Under the pieces are notes generated by a model. The model was not told where the DNA came from. It worked only from the letters and a program-made list of their open reading frames with translations, and made no database searches. This document shows, piece after piece, positions 33,930 through 42,853 of a stretch of DNA of 64,000 nt. Every line of letters starts with the position of its first letter. Positions within the stretch are counted from its first letter, which is position 1. The translations under genes and the position numbers were made by a program. Source of the stretch: UBA3478 sp038134285 (GTDB taxonomy: Bacteria; Bacteroidota; Bacteroidia; Flavobacteriales; Flavobacteriaceae); contig JAYPUW010000006.1 in the NCBI GenBank assembly GCA_038134285.1, forward strand, positions 56,468-120,467. Direction: 5' to 3'.

Positions 33930-34925
33930 ATGAAAACCAAAAAACACCTCCTAGTGGGTCTAGCACTACTTTTGCCTTTATTTTCGGCAATCCGCGCTCA
34001 AGAAAGCCCAACGTTTAACCTTAGCGGATCGGTAGACACCTATTTCAGAACCAGCGAATACGCTCCAGGAACTTCATTTGCAAACCTGCCCGGGTTTGCC
34101 TTAGGGATGGCCAATTTGGTCTTTTCTTATGAGGGCGAAAAATCAGGATTTGTAGCAGACCTCGTTTACGGACCTCGAGGAGCTGAAGCCGTATTTAATT
34201 CTACCGGATCGTCTAACATTGTCAATCAACTTTATGTATACTACAACTTGGCAGAGGGTGTAACCGCTACCTTCGGAAATTTCAACACCTTCTTAGGTTA
34301 TGAAGTCATCTCTCCGACAGCCAACTTCAATTATTCTACCTCCTATATGTTCTCATACGGGCCGTTCTCACACACGGGGCTAAAATTAGACTTCGCGCTT
34401 GACGACGAAATTTCTGCGATGATAGGTGTGATGAATCAAACGGATTATACCGATTCGAATAGTGATGGCAGCATGGCCTTTGACAGCTACATGTTCGGAG
34501 CTCAATTAGGAGTCTATGGCCAATATTTTAACCTTCTAGCAGGCGAAGGATACACTCAGGTCGATTACACTGGAGGGGTGGATCTCGGAACTAGCTTTTT
34601 CTTGGGTGTCAATGCAACTCATGCAAGCCTCGGAGGAGACACTTCATTCTCTGGAGTAGCCTTATATCCGCAGCTAACGCTTTCTGATACCTTAGCCCTT
34701 GGGTTGCGTGGCGAACTCTTCTACGATAAGGGAGCCGGAATACTTGATGCCGATGGAGACTTCGACAACACGGGACTCACACTCACCGGAAGTTACACCT
34801 CTGGCAATTTCACCTTCAAGCAAGAATTTAGAGTAGACAGCGGATCTTCAGCCTTTTACAGTAACAGCAGTGGATCTACTGATTCTCTTTCATCATTCAT
34901 ACTAGCAGCCATTTACAGCTTCTAA
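33930..34925 (+). CDS. Outer-membrane beta-barrel porin (BBP2/OmpL-like)
   Basis: A 331-residue exported protein with a signal peptide (HLLVGLALLLPLFSAIRA). The mature part alternates short amphipathic strands: SVDTYFRTSEYAPG, NQLYVYYNLAEGVTATFGNF, SYMFSYGPFSHTGLKLDF, and a final strand ending in Phe (FILAAIYSF), as expected of an outer-membrane barrel. It resembles the OmpL-like beta-barrel porin-2 family. Its position beside amt suggests a role in uptake of ammonium or small nitrogen compounds, which is inference. Confidence 0.82.
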   Translation: MKTKKHLLVGLALLLPLFSAIRAQESPTFNLSGSVDTYFRTSEYAPGTSFANLPGFALGMANLVFSYEGEKSGFVADLVYGPRGAEAVFNSTGSSNIVNQLYVYYNLAEGVTATFGNFNTFLGYEVISPTANFNYSTSYMFSYGPFSHTGLKLDFALDDEISAMIGVMNQTDYTDSNSDGSMAFDSYMFGAQLGVYGQYFNLLAGEGYTQVDYTGGVDLGTSFFLGVNATHASLGGDTSFSGVALYPQLTLSDTLALGLRGELFYDKGAGILDADGDFDNTGLTLTGSYTSGNFTFKQEFRVDSGSSAFYSNSSGSTDSLSSFILAAIYSF

Positions 34926-34936
34926 CAAACCCAACT

Positions 34937-34980
34937 CCAGGTCATCCTCATCACATGAAGAAGATGGCCTGGTTTATTTT
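34937..34980 (+). terminator. Intrinsic terminator after the porin gene
   Basis: CCAGGTCATC (34937-34946) pairs with GATGGCCTGG (34963-34972) apart from one G-U pair, and is followed by TTTATTTT. It overlaps the end of the convergent DUF1684 gene. Confidence 0.75.
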
Positions 34981-35615
34981 AAAGTAAGCGGAAACTTCAT
35001 TTCTCCGGCCATGACTTCTACATCTAAGGTATTCACAGCAGGAACGATGGCACAGGCATACTTCGGATTATAGGCGCAATACGGGTTATAGGCCTTATTA
35101 AAATCGATAAGTACCGAATCACCTAAAGGATAGCGCAGATCGAGGTAACGTCCGCCTCCATAGGTGCTCACTCCGTTGCTGTCATCGCGAAACGGAAGAA
35201 AAACATAATCGTCTTCAGGTTTGTAGGCTCTGTAAACTTCTAAAGTAAAAGGCTGACCCTTCAATTCGAAATACAATCTGCCATAAAGCACCTCTTTAGT
35301 CGAGGTATTCGCAGTGGTTGGCATCTCAAAAGGTTCGGTATCAAACTCCTCTTCAAAGGCAGCGATTACCATAAAAGTACTATCCGGTTCAAAAAAGGAT
35401 AATGATTCAAAACTCTTACGCTCTTTTGGACGCAACGGACTCAAAGCTCCATCCTTAAACGAAGCGTTTTTTTCATCTTGCCACTCGTAAACTTCATGTA
35501 GCACTTTCGGCACGGTGTCTAAATCTACCAGCACCCTCTCGTGGTGGTAGCGCTTCTCGGAGCACCCCACAAGTCCAATAAAAAAAAGGCTAAAGAGAAG
35601 AAAGCGGTGCATCAC
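34974..35615 (-). CDS. DUF1684 lipoprotein
   Basis: A 213-residue predicted lipoprotein (lipobox LVGC, Cys18). The DUF1684 signature is present: WQDEKNASFKD, SPLRPKERKSFESLSFF, GRLYFELKGQPFTLEVY, FLPFRDDSNGVSTYGGGRYL and the Cys/Asn-rich YNPYCAYNPKYACAIV. Function unknown. Its start overlaps the end of the Lrp/AsnC regulator gene by 26 bp, so the two are co-transcribed. Confidence 0.88.
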   Translation of the reverse strand: MMHRFLLFSLFFIGLVGCSEKRYHHERVLVDLDTVPKVLHEVYEWQDEKNASFKDGALSPLRPKERKSFESLSFFEPDSTFMVIAAFEEEFDTEPFEMPTTANTSTKEVLYGRLYFELKGQPFTLEVYRAYKPEDDYVFLPFRDDSNGVSTYGGGRYLDLRYPLGDSVLIDFNKAYNPYCAYNPKYACAIVPAVNTLDVEVMAGEMKFPLTLK

Positions 35616-36027
35616 GGATAACTTGAGAAAGCACTATATGAGTGCGAGTTTCACCATACGAAATTAACAAATCTATCAAGGCTTCTAAATGCTTCTGATC
35701 TGCAAGAACCACCTCCATTATAATATTCTCATTCCCCGTCACCCGATAACAATTGCGAATCTCCTTTAACGAAGGAACACGAGCCAAAAAAGGCTTAAGC
35801 ATCCCGACAAAGGCCCTTAGGTGGATAATGGCATGAAGTGACTGCCCCACCTTTGAAGAATCTATCTGGGTACTATAACCTAGTATAACTCCCTGATCCT
35901 CTAAACGCCGAATTCGATCCGCTACAGCCGCAGAACTCAAACCCACTTCTTTTCCCATAGCGGTAAAGGATATACGCGCATTGTTTTGGAGTAAGCGAAT
36001 CAATTTTTTATCAACACGATCTAACAT
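35590..36027 (-). CDS. Lrp/AsnC family transcriptional regulator
   Basis: A 145-residue feast/famine regulator. The N-terminal helix-turn-helix (about 8-50) is KLIRLLQNNARISFTAMGKE followed by VGLSSAAVADRIRRLEDQGV. The C-terminal RAM domain (about 65-140) binds an amino acid and forms octamers; CYRVTGNENIIMEVV is its central strand. Ligand and targets are unknown. An AT-rich inverted repeat lies immediately upstream and could be an autoregulatory site. Confidence 0.92.
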   Translation of the reverse strand: MLDRVDKKLIRLLQNNARISFTAMGKEVGLSSAAVADRIRRLEDQGVILGYSTQIDSSKVGQSLHAIIHLRAFVGMLKPFLARVPSLKEIRNCYRVTGNENIIMEVVLADQKHLEALIDLLISYGETRTHIVLSQVIRDAPLSSL

Positions 36028-36052
36028 AAATAAGTATCGAATTTTAACTAAA

Positions 36053-36097
36053 AATATTTAAAAATTATCGTAATTATATAATATTACTTTAAATATT
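36053..36097. promoter_or_regulatory. AT-rich inverted repeat, candidate Lrp operator
   Basis: AATATTTAAA (36053-36062) and TTTAAATATT (36088-36097) are perfect reverse complements separated by 25 bp of AT-rich sequence. The pair sits between the Lrp/AsnC start and the divergent gene at 36135. Lrp-type proteins commonly bind such AT-rich palindromes at their own promoters. Confidence 0.4.
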
Positions 36098-36134
36098 ATA
36101 TTCTTCACCGAACTTACTAGGGTAATTTTATCAC

Positions 36135-36509
36135 ATGATCGTTTCAGAAAAATTGTACAAAGAAACCCTATCACTCTGTGCCATCACAGAGCGTGTGGGC
36201 TTTACGCAAGAGCCTGAGCGCACTCCAAATGCCTTCACTTCTGAGATCACCCATCAACTCATTGAAGATTCAATATTGCTGAAAAACAGCATGTATTCGG
36301 CTCTGACTGATCACGCTTCTTTGAGCAAACATTACAGCATGCTTCGATTCGCTTTAATTCTAGCGAAGAACCTCCAATCTTATATTAGGGGGTTAGAGCG
36401 CGACCATTCAGTCAACAGAGAATACCTTAAGGTGTCGAGAAGAGCCTTACGCTTGTACAGAAGACTATTGCTGAATAATTACAATCAATGGAAGGTTCAG
36501 CTCAATTGA
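36135..36509 (+). CDS. Hypothetical helical protein
   Basis: I do not recognise this 124-residue protein. It is predicted to be cytoplasmic and mostly helical with a basic C-terminal half (VSRRALRLYRRLLLNN). It has no Cys-rich or nucleotide-binding motif and no signal peptide. It is divergent from the Lrp/AsnC regulator across the AT-rich palindrome, so it may be a target of that regulator. Its 3' end overlaps the convergent hydrolase gene by 13 bp. Confidence 0.6.
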   Translation: MIVSEKLYKETLSLCAITERVGFTQEPERTPNAFTSEITHQLIEDSILLKNSMYSALTDHASLSKHYSMLRFALILAKNLQSYIRGLERDHSVNREYLKVSRRALRLYRRLLLNNYNQWKVQLN

Positions 36510-37288
36510 GCGCGTTGTTGAAGAAACCCTAGAGCGGTCTCATTAAAAATCAGAGGCTGTTCAACATTAACCACATGCCCACATCTTTTTACCACCTCAA
36601 GCGTAGCATTCGCATGATGCTTGATCAATTCTTTTATCGGAGGCAAGAACAAATAGTCTTCTTCACCCATTAGATATAGGGTCGGAATATCAACGCGAAC
36701 CGAACGATAGAACCTCAGCAACGGATTGAGGTCGGCAGTCAGCTTAAACCATTTTAAAAACTCTTTCTGATACAGTTTCTTGGCTTCTCGAACAAACAAA
36801 TGACGAGACTCTTTATGGTTTTTGTTCGGCATAATAATGAACGCAAAGAAGCGATACAACCAGAGGTAAGGCACTACAGATTTAAACAGATTACCCAACA
36901 ACATCAATAAACGCGAACGCACATCAAGCTTCACAATAGCACCGCCCAATACCATCGATTGCACCCTATTTGGGTAGCGATCGGCTAGATTTCGAATCAG
37001 AATGGTCCCCAAAGAGATACCCACAAAATGCGAGCGCTCAATGGATAAGTGGTCGAGCACCTCAACAATATCATCGGTAATTGAATCAAAAGTATAACGC
37101 GAATGAAAGGCTTTTGAAAGCGGAATCTTAGAGTTGCCATGCCCCCTTAAATCAATGAGCAATACATTGAAATGCTTTTTAAAATCGCGTATTTGCTTAA
37201 ACCAAATCGACGAACTACCTCCAGCACCATGAACAAAAGTGACCCATTGGTCAGCATTCGCATCGGTATATGTAGTGTAGTGAAGCAT
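36497..37288 (-). CDS. Alpha/beta-fold hydrolase
   Basis: A 263-residue alpha/beta hydrolase. The oxyanion region is TFVHGAGGSSSIW (about 17-29), followed by LLIDLRGHGNS. The nucleophile elbow FVGISLGTI gives the Ser, and GHVVNVEQP near the C-terminus the catalytic His; an Asp probably lies in LMGEEDYLF. No signal peptide. Substrate unknown (esterase or C-C hydrolase are typical). The gene is 3 bp downstream of pyrF. Confidence 0.85.
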   Translation of the reverse strand: MLHYTTYTDANADQWVTFVHGAGGSSSIWFKQIRDFKKHFNVLLIDLRGHGNSKIPLSKAFHSRYTFDSITDDIVEVLDHLSIERSHFVGISLGTILIRNLADRYPNRVQSMVLGGAIVKLDVRSRLLMLLGNLFKSVVPYLWLYRFFAFIIMPNKNHKESRHLFVREAKKLYQKEFLKWFKLTADLNPLLRFYRSVRVDIPTLYLMGEEDYLFLPPIKELIKHHANATLEVVKRCGHVVNVEQPLIFNETALGFLQQRAQLS

Positions 37289-37291
37289 GAA

Positions 37292-38110
37292 TTAAATATA
37301 AAGCAATGTGCGCATTTGTTCGTGCAATGCAGCGGCCTCTTTTTGAGCGGCTTCAGCGAAGTCTCGTCCAGAAGAAGCATAGATGATTCCTCGAGAAGAA
37401 TTTACCAAAACCCCCACCGATGCGTTTTTAGCAGCCGCATAAGCCTCAGAAAGGGATCCCCCTTGAGCTCCGATTCCGGGCATCAGAAAGAAAGAATCGG
37501 GGGCTAAGCTTCTCAAGTACTTCAGCTGGGAGTTTTGTGTAGCCCCTACCACATACATTATGCGTTCACTATTAGGCAAGGCTTGAGTCTTAGCAATAAC
37601 GCGCTCCACCAAATGTGTCTCTTTCTCTTCTGAGTTCCATTGAAAATCAAAGGCTCCTTGATTTGAGGTGAGCGCCAACACAATGGCAAATTTGTTCGGA
37701 TACTCCAAGTAAGGGATCAGTGTCTCAACCCCCATGTAAGGCGATAGGGTGATCGCATCACAACTCATAGCCTCAAAGAACGCCTTTGCATAAGCCTTTG
37801 CTGTGTTTCCAATATCGCCACGCTTGGCATCTGCGATGATTAAATGAGAAGGATGTTTTTTCTTAATGTAGGCTACGAGTTCAGACAAAGCACCCCATCC
37901 GGCTACCCCAAATGCTTCAAAAAAGGCTGTATTGGGTTTAAAGGCCACACAATGATCGGCCGTAGCGTCAACGATAGCGGTACAAAATTTCAGCAGCCCC
38001 TTTGAATCTGCTACCAAATGTGCAGGTAAGCGCTCAAGAACAGGATCAATCCCCACGCATAAAAACGAACCCTTTGTGCGGATGTGCTCGGTTAATGAAC
38101 TTGTATCCAT
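37292..38110 (-). CDS. pyrF: Orotidine 5'-phosphate decarboxylase, type 2
   Basis: Decarboxylates OMP to UMP, the last step of de novo pyrimidine synthesis. The N-terminus FLCVGIDPVLERLP is typical of the longer type 2 (PyrF of Bacteroidota and mycobacteria). IIADAKRGDIGNTAKAYA holds the catalytic Lys-Asp tetrad, FLMPGIGAQGGS binds phosphate, and NSSRGIIYAS closes the barrel. 272 residues is usual. It is 2 bp downstream of prfA. Confidence 0.95.
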   Translation of the reverse strand: MDTSSLTEHIRTKGSFLCVGIDPVLERLPAHLVADSKGLLKFCTAIVDATADHCVAFKPNTAFFEAFGVAGWGALSELVAYIKKKHPSHLIIADAKRGDIGNTAKAYAKAFFEAMSCDAITLSPYMGVETLIPYLEYPNKFAIVLALTSNQGAFDFQWNSEEKETHLVERVIAKTQALPNSERIMYVVGATQNSQLKYLRSLAPDSFFLMPGIGAQGGSLSEAYAAAKNASVGVLVNSSRGIIYASSGRDFAEAAQKEAAALHEQMRTLLYI

Positions 38111-38112
38111 AC

Positions 38113-39189
38113 TTATAGTGTTTCTGAAGCTTCTTTAAGTTTCTCTGTATTCTCAACCATTCGAAGCTCATCGATAATCTTTTGAATGTCTCCATTGATA
38201 ATCCCTTGAAGGTCGTAGAGCGTCAACCCAATGCGATGATCGGTCACACGTCCCTGAGGATAATTGTAAGTGCGGATCTTAGCCGAGCGATCTCCAGAGC
38301 TAACCTGAGAGTTGCGCTTCGCCGCATCCTCTTCTTGACGCTTGGCCAGTTCGAGATCGTATAGGCGTGACCTTAACACTTTAAAGGCCTTCTCTTTATT
38401 CTTATGCTGTGACTTCTGATCTTGACACTGGGCTACCAATCCGGTCGGAAAGTGAGTAAGACGCACCGCCGAATAGGTCGTGTTTACCGATTGCCCGCCT
38501 GGACCTGACGAACAGAAAAAGTCAATTCGCACTTCTTTCGGATCAATTTCAACATCAAAATCTTCTGCTTCAGGGATTACCATAACTGTAGCGGCGCTCG
38601 TATGCACTCGACCTTGGGTCTCTGTTTGAGGAACACGCTGCACGCGGTGTACCCCAGCCTCAAATTTCAGGGTGCCATATACATCTTGCCCGGTTACCTC
38701 GAAGTGAATTTCTTTGTATCCTCCGCTGGTTCCTTCATTCAAATCAATGATGTTCGTTCTCCATCCGCGAGATTCACAATATTTGGTATACATTCTAAAA
38801 AGATCCCCTGCAAAAATACTCGCCTCGTCTCCACCCGTTCCGGCACGGATCTCCATCACCACATCTTTCTCATCTTCAGGATCTTTGGGAATCAGCAATA
38901 ATTTAATCTCTTCTTCAATGGCCGGAAGAGCAGCTTTAGCTTCATCCAACTGCATGCGCGCCATTTCAACCATTTCGGCATCATTTGATTGAGAAATGAG
39001 CTCTTCGGCTTCTGACAGATTATTCTTCAACGACAGGTATACCTCTCGCTTTTCAACAAGAGCCTTTAAAGAAGTGTATTCCTTATTCAATTGCACATAA
39101 CGCTTCTGATCAGCAATCACATCGGGTTGAATGATTAAGTCTCCGATCTCGTCGTAACGTTGCTTGATGATATTGAGTTTATCTAACAT
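38113..39189 (-). CDS. prfA: Peptide chain release factor 1
   Basis: Class I release factor for UAA/UAG. The codon-recognition tripeptide region reads VQRVPQTETQGRVHTS, with PQT in place of the PAT of E. coli RF1, still PxT as in RF1. The GGQ catalytic motif is SSGPGGQSVN (about 225-234). 358 residues is standard. The operon order prfA-pyrF-hydrolase is tight (2-3 bp). The window shows TAG stops (for example ilvE), consistent with an RF1 requirement. Confidence 0.97.
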   Translation of the reverse strand: MLDKLNIIKQRYDEIGDLIIQPDVIADQKRYVQLNKEYTSLKALVEKREVYLSLKNNLSEAEELISQSNDAEMVEMARMQLDEAKAALPAIEEEIKLLLIPKDPEDEKDVVMEIRAGTGGDEASIFAGDLFRMYTKYCESRGWRTNIIDLNEGTSGGYKEIHFEVTGQDVYGTLKFEAGVHRVQRVPQTETQGRVHTSAATVMVIPEAEDFDVEIDPKEVRIDFFCSSGPGGQSVNTTYSAVRLTHFPTGLVAQCQDQKSQHKNKEKAFKVLRSRLYDLELAKRQEEDAAKRNSQVSSGDRSAKIRTYNYPQGRVTDHRIGLTLYDLQGIINGDIQKIIDELRMVENTEKLKEASETL

Positions 39190-39236
39190 TGGGTGATGAA
39201 GTTCTTTCGAATTTAAGGGTTTTCTAAACTGCTACC

Positions 39237-40418
39237 CTAAAGGTATTCAAAGGTACCGTAATCACTTTCAATGGTAAGCTTCTTCTTGTCGCTGGCTTCA
39301 ACACGGCCGATCACCTTAGCCGCTACTCCAAAGCGCTCTGAAATGGCAATTAGTGTTGGCGCCAAAGCGGCAGGCACATAGGCTTCGAGGCGATGTCCGC
39401 AATTGAAGACCTTATACATTTCTTTCCAGCTCGTTGCTGATTCGCGCTGAATCGTCTGAAACAAAACAGGCACCTCAAATAAGCTGTCTTTGATGACGTG
39501 AAGTTTGTCTACGAAGTGCAACACTTTGGTTTGAGCTCCTCCGCTGCAGTGGACAAGTCCATGAAGCTGGGAACGCTCTATTTCACTCAGCATTGCCTTA
39601 ACGATCGGCGCGTAAGTTCGTGTAGGAGACAACACCAATTTTCCGGCGTCAAGCGGCGAGCCCTCAACGGTATCCGTCAATCCTAGACTCCCTGAATACA
39701 CTAGCTCTCTGGGTAATCCTCCATCAAAAGTCTCAGGGTATTTCTTAGCCAAATCTTTTCCGAATACGTCATGACGCGCAGAAGTCAATCCATTACTTCC
39801 CATACCCCCGTTGTATTCGCTTTCGTAGGTTGCTTGCCCAAATGAGGCAAAGCCTACGATCACATCTCCGGGTTGAATATTAGCATTGTTGATGACCTCA
39901 GAGCGCTTCATGCGCGCTGTTACCGTAGAGTCTACAATTACCGTACGTACCAAATCTCCAACATCTGCCGTCTCTCCTCCGGTGGTTTGAATGTTAACAC
40001 CGTGCGGACGCAATGCACTTACCAATTCTTCGGTGCCTTCAATAAGCGCCTTAATGACCTCTTTAGGAATCAACCGAGCGTTTCGCCCAATGGTAGAAGA
40101 AAGCAGGATGTGATCAGTCACTCCCACACAAATCAAGTCGTCAAGATTCATGACTAAAGCATCTTGTGCGATGCCCTTCCAAACCGATAAATCTCCGGTT
40201 TCTTTCCAGTACATGTAGGCAAGAGAAGACTTGGTGCCGGCCCCATCAGCATGCATTACGATACAGTAATCATCATCACCAGTCAGCGAATCTTCAACAA
40301 TCTTACAAAATGCCTGAGGAAACAATCCCTTATCCACATTAGTGATCGCCTCATGCACATCTTCTTTTGAGGCTGAAACTCCTCTTTGGGTGTATCGATT
40401 TGATTCTGAATTGGACAT
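39237..40418 (-). CDS. purM: Phosphoribosylformylglycinamidine cyclo-ligase (AIR synthase)
   Basis: ATP-dependent ring closure of FGAM to AIR in purine synthesis. This is the longer Bacteroidota form (393 residues against 345 in E. coli). Recognisable parts: VMHADGAGTKSSLAYMYWKE (ATP/Mg loop with the Asp), MNLDDLICVGV, QTTGGETADVGD, FASFGQATYESEYNGGMGSN and the C-terminal VHCSGGAQTKVLHF. It begins about 180 bp from the divergent GSII gene and ends 47 bp before prfA. Confidence 0.93.
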   Translation of the reverse strand: MSNSESNRYTQRGVSASKEDVHEAITNVDKGLFPQAFCKIVEDSLTGDDDYCIVMHADGAGTKSSLAYMYWKETGDLSVWKGIAQDALVMNLDDLICVGVTDHILLSSTIGRNARLIPKEVIKALIEGTEELVSALRPHGVNIQTTGGETADVGDLVRTVIVDSTVTARMKRSEVINNANIQPGDVIVGFASFGQATYESEYNGGMGSNGLTSARHDVFGKDLAKKYPETFDGGLPRELVYSGSLGLTDTVEGSPLDAGKLVLSPTRTYAPIVKAMLSEIERSQLHGLVHCSGGAQTKVLHFVDKLHVIKDSLFEVPVLFQTIQRESATSWKEMYKVFNCGHRLEAYVPAALAPTLIAISERFGVAAKVIGRVEASDKKKLTIESDYGTFEYL

Positions 40419-40602
40419 GGAAATGGTTTGAGCAAAAATAGAACTTATGCCTTTATAAAAGAAAAGCCAAAAGGTTTACGGCATTAACGATTCAAGGTCC
40501 AGATTTTTAACAAGTTTATAATTATTTGATAACTCGAGGGTTATGTTAAAGCGTTAGCGAATTAAAAAGTTATTTTCGAAAAAATTTCAATCAAATAATG
40601 AT

Positions 40603-41613
40603 ATGAGCAAAACAAAATTAGAATACATCTGGCTTGACGGTTACAGCCCAACTCAAGAACTCAGAAGTAAAACGAAAATCGTGTCTGACTTCGACGGTAA
40701 ACTAGAAAGCTGTTCGAACTGGTCTTTCGACGGAAGTTCAACCCTTCAAGCTGAAGGAAACTCGTCAGACTGCATTCTAAAACCTGTGCGTCTTTTTCCA
40801 GATCCTGATCGCTTAAATGGTTATTTAGTGATGTGCGAGGTGTTGAATCCTGATGGAACTCCACACGTTTCAAATCACCGTGCGACTATCGACGACGACG
40901 ACAATGATTTCTGGTTCGGATTCGAGCAAGAATACTTCCTTATGGATACAGAAACGGACCTTCCATTGGGCTTCCCACGCGGCGGTTTCCCTGGCCCACA
41001 AGGTCAGTACTATTGTTCTGTAGGCGGACGCTACACATGGGGTAGAGATTTCGTTGAAGAGCATTTAGATATTTGTCTTGAGGCCGGATTAAATGTTGAA
41101 GGTATCAACCAAGAGGTTGCTCCTGGTCAGTGGGAGTTTCAAATTTTTGCTAAAGGCGGAAAAGAAGCTGGTGATCAAATATGGGTGGCTCGTTACCTTC
41201 TCAACAGAATCACTGAAAAATACGGATACTACATTGAGCTTCACCCTAAACCGGTTCACGGAGACTGGAACGGTTCAGGTATGCACGCCAACTTCTCTAA
41301 CACCCTTCTCCGCACCTGTGGAAGCAAAGAGGTATACGAGAAAGTTTGTGAGGCCTTCAGACCCGTTACAAAAGAACATATTGCAGTTTACGGAGCCCAT
41401 AACGATCAGCGCTTAACTGGTCGTCACGAGACTCAGTCAATCAATCAATTCTCTTATGGAGTTTCTGACCGCGGAGCCTCAATCCGTATTCCGATCTACA
41501 CCGTTGAGCACGGATGGAAAGGTTATCTTGAAGACAGACGCCCTGCTTCAAACGCCAACCCTTATCAGGTTGCCAGCCGTATTATCAAAACCGTAAAATC
41601 TGCTAAAGTATAA
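40603..41613 (+). CDS. glnII: Glutamine synthetase, type II (eukaryote-like)
   Basis: Assimilates ammonium into glutamine. The 336-residue length and the motifs LEYIWLDGYSPTQELRSKTK, WSFDGSST (with the Asp/Ser of the beta-Grasp), FGFEQEYFLMD (metal Glu), GINQEVAPGQWEF and NGSGMHANFS identify a decameric type II enzyme rather than bacterial GSI. Such enzymes are not adenylylated, so control by the nearby PII protein, if any, would be indirect. A terminator follows. The upstream 180 bp contain only an imperfect -7 box (TATTTTCG). Confidence 0.95.
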   Translation: MSKTKLEYIWLDGYSPTQELRSKTKIVSDFDGKLESCSNWSFDGSSTLQAEGNSSDCILKPVRLFPDPDRLNGYLVMCEVLNPDGTPHVSNHRATIDDDDNDFWFGFEQEYFLMDTETDLPLGFPRGGFPGPQGQYYCSVGGRYTWGRDFVEEHLDICLEAGLNVEGINQEVAPGQWEFQIFAKGGKEAGDQIWVARYLLNRITEKYGYYIELHPKPVHGDWNGSGMHANFSNTLLRTCGSKEVYEKVCEAFRPVTKEHIAVYGAHNDQRLTGRHETQSINQFSYGVSDRGASIRIPIYTVEHGWKGYLEDRRPASNANPYQVASRIIKTVKSAKV

Positions 41614-41640
41614 GGGTTAACCTTTACGGTTTAAAGTCAT

Positions 41641-41678
41641 AATCCGTCTATTGCATAAGAGCGATAGGCGGATTTTTT
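41641..41678 (+). terminator. Intrinsic terminator after GSII
   Basis: AATCCGTCTAT (41641-41651) pairs with ATAGGCGGATT (41664-41674) with one G-U type mismatch, followed by a T run to 41678. It also lies 2-40 bp beyond the stop of the convergent antiporter gene and may serve both. Confidence 0.85.
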
Positions 41679-41680
41679 AT

Positions 41681-42616
41681 TTAAACCACTTGGTAAATAA
41701 AGAAGAGGTATCCGGCGAGCAGCGCTAACCCTTGCCAGTACTTCAATTCGCGCTTTTTTGAAGCTAACACTAACGGGAGTAATACTAAAGCGAAGCCTAA
41801 CATGAAGAGTACATCACTGCTTAAAAACTGCGGATCATCTACTACAATAGGCTGAATAAGACCAGTTATAGCGAGCACTCCCAAGATATTAAAGATGTTA
41901 GAACCTACCAGATTACCGAGTGAAATCGCTTTCTCTTTTTTAAGCATCGCTATAACAGATGCCGCCAACTCAGGTATACTTGTTCCCACCGAAACCACAG
42001 TAATACCGATCACACGGTCACTAACCCCAAAGGTCTGAGCCAAATCAATCGCTCCCCCCACAAGCCATTCTGAACCCAGCCACAACCCCACTATCCCCAT
42101 TGCGAGGTAGATTAGGTTTTTGAAGGATGACAGTAGCTCCTCATCCTCAGGAAGCTCATCTTCCACCGCCGGCTGCTTCACCTTGAGGAGGTACCACAAA
42201 AAGCCACCCAATAACAAAAAAAGTATCGCCCCTTCAGGACGCTGCAGTACCCCGTCGTTATACAAGAAAAACCACAACAAACCCGAAGCCACCATCATCA
42301 CCGGCCAGTCGGTCAAATAGAACGAACGCTTCACCTGCATAGAACCGAACAATAAGGTCACCCCTAACACCAGTCCGAGGTTCGCTATATTAGAACCCAC
42401 CACATTACCCAGGGCTATCGATGGTGAACCTGCCAGTGCGGCATTTACACTCACCACCAACTCAGGCAATGAAGTGGCAAAAGAAACCACGGTCATCCCC
42501 ACTACAATCTTTGGAATCGAAAGGCTTAATGAAACAGAAACGGCCGCTTTCAGTAGCAGATTACCTCCAACAACCAACAAAACCAGCCCCGCAAGAATGA
42601 AAAGAAATGACATCAT
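41681..42616 (-). CDS. Calcium/sodium antiporter, CaCA family (YrbG-like)
   Basis: Inner-membrane cation antiporter of about 311 residues. Two inverted alpha repeats are clear: GMTVVSFATSLPELVVS (about 38-54) and GITVVSVGTSIPELAAS (about 203-219), each with the ion-binding GTSxPE/ATSxPE core. About ten membrane helices. The start is set at the ATG at 42616 (MMSFLFILAGLVLLVVGG); the longer frame upstream overlaps the small 50-residue gene on the other strand. Confidence 0.9.
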   Translation of the reverse strand: MMSFLFILAGLVLLVVGGNLLLKAAVSVSLSLSIPKIVVGMTVVSFATSLPELVVSVNAALAGSPSIALGNVVGSNIANLGLVLGVTLLFGSMQVKRSFYLTDWPVMMVASGLLWFFLYNDGVLQRPEGAILFLLLGGFLWYLLKVKQPAVEDELPEDEELLSSFKNLIYLAMGIVGLWLGSEWLVGGAIDLAQTFGVSDRVIGITVVSVGTSIPELAASVIAMLKKEKAISLGNLVGSNIFNILGVLAITGLIQPIVVDDPQFLSSDVLFMLGFALVLLPLVLASKKRELKYWQGLALLAGYLFFIYQVV

Positions 42617-42665
42617 GCCCCAAAGATACAGGCAATGTTCTATATTTAAATTTGAGAATTGGGAT

Positions 42666-42818
42666 ATGCGCAAAAAAGCATTCATACTACTGGCAAAAAT
42701 CAACAAGGCCGTTCTACCTTCTTTAAGCAAACGAAGAGTAGACTTAGCAAAAGCCAAAAAATGGCAAATTGCCTTGATTGGGTATCGCTATTATATCACC
42801 CGAAAAGCACTGAAATAA
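42666..42818 (+). CDS. Small conserved basic protein (often called SsrA-binding protein by mistake)
   Basis: A 50-residue basic protein (MRKKAFILLAKINKAVLPSL, ending YRYYITRKALK). I recognise the pattern KINK-LP-S-LAKAKKWQIA from short flavobacterial proteins; they have often been annotated as SsrA-binding protein although they are far too short for SmpB. Function unknown; an amphipathic helix rich in Lys could contact membrane or nucleic acid. It stands alone between the antiporter and tRNA-Arg. Confidence 0.65.
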   Translation: MRKKAFILLAKINKAVLPSLSKRRVDLAKAKKWQIALIGYRYYITRKALK

Positions 42819-42853
42819 ACGATCCATTTCACCTATGGCTACAAAAGCATTTC

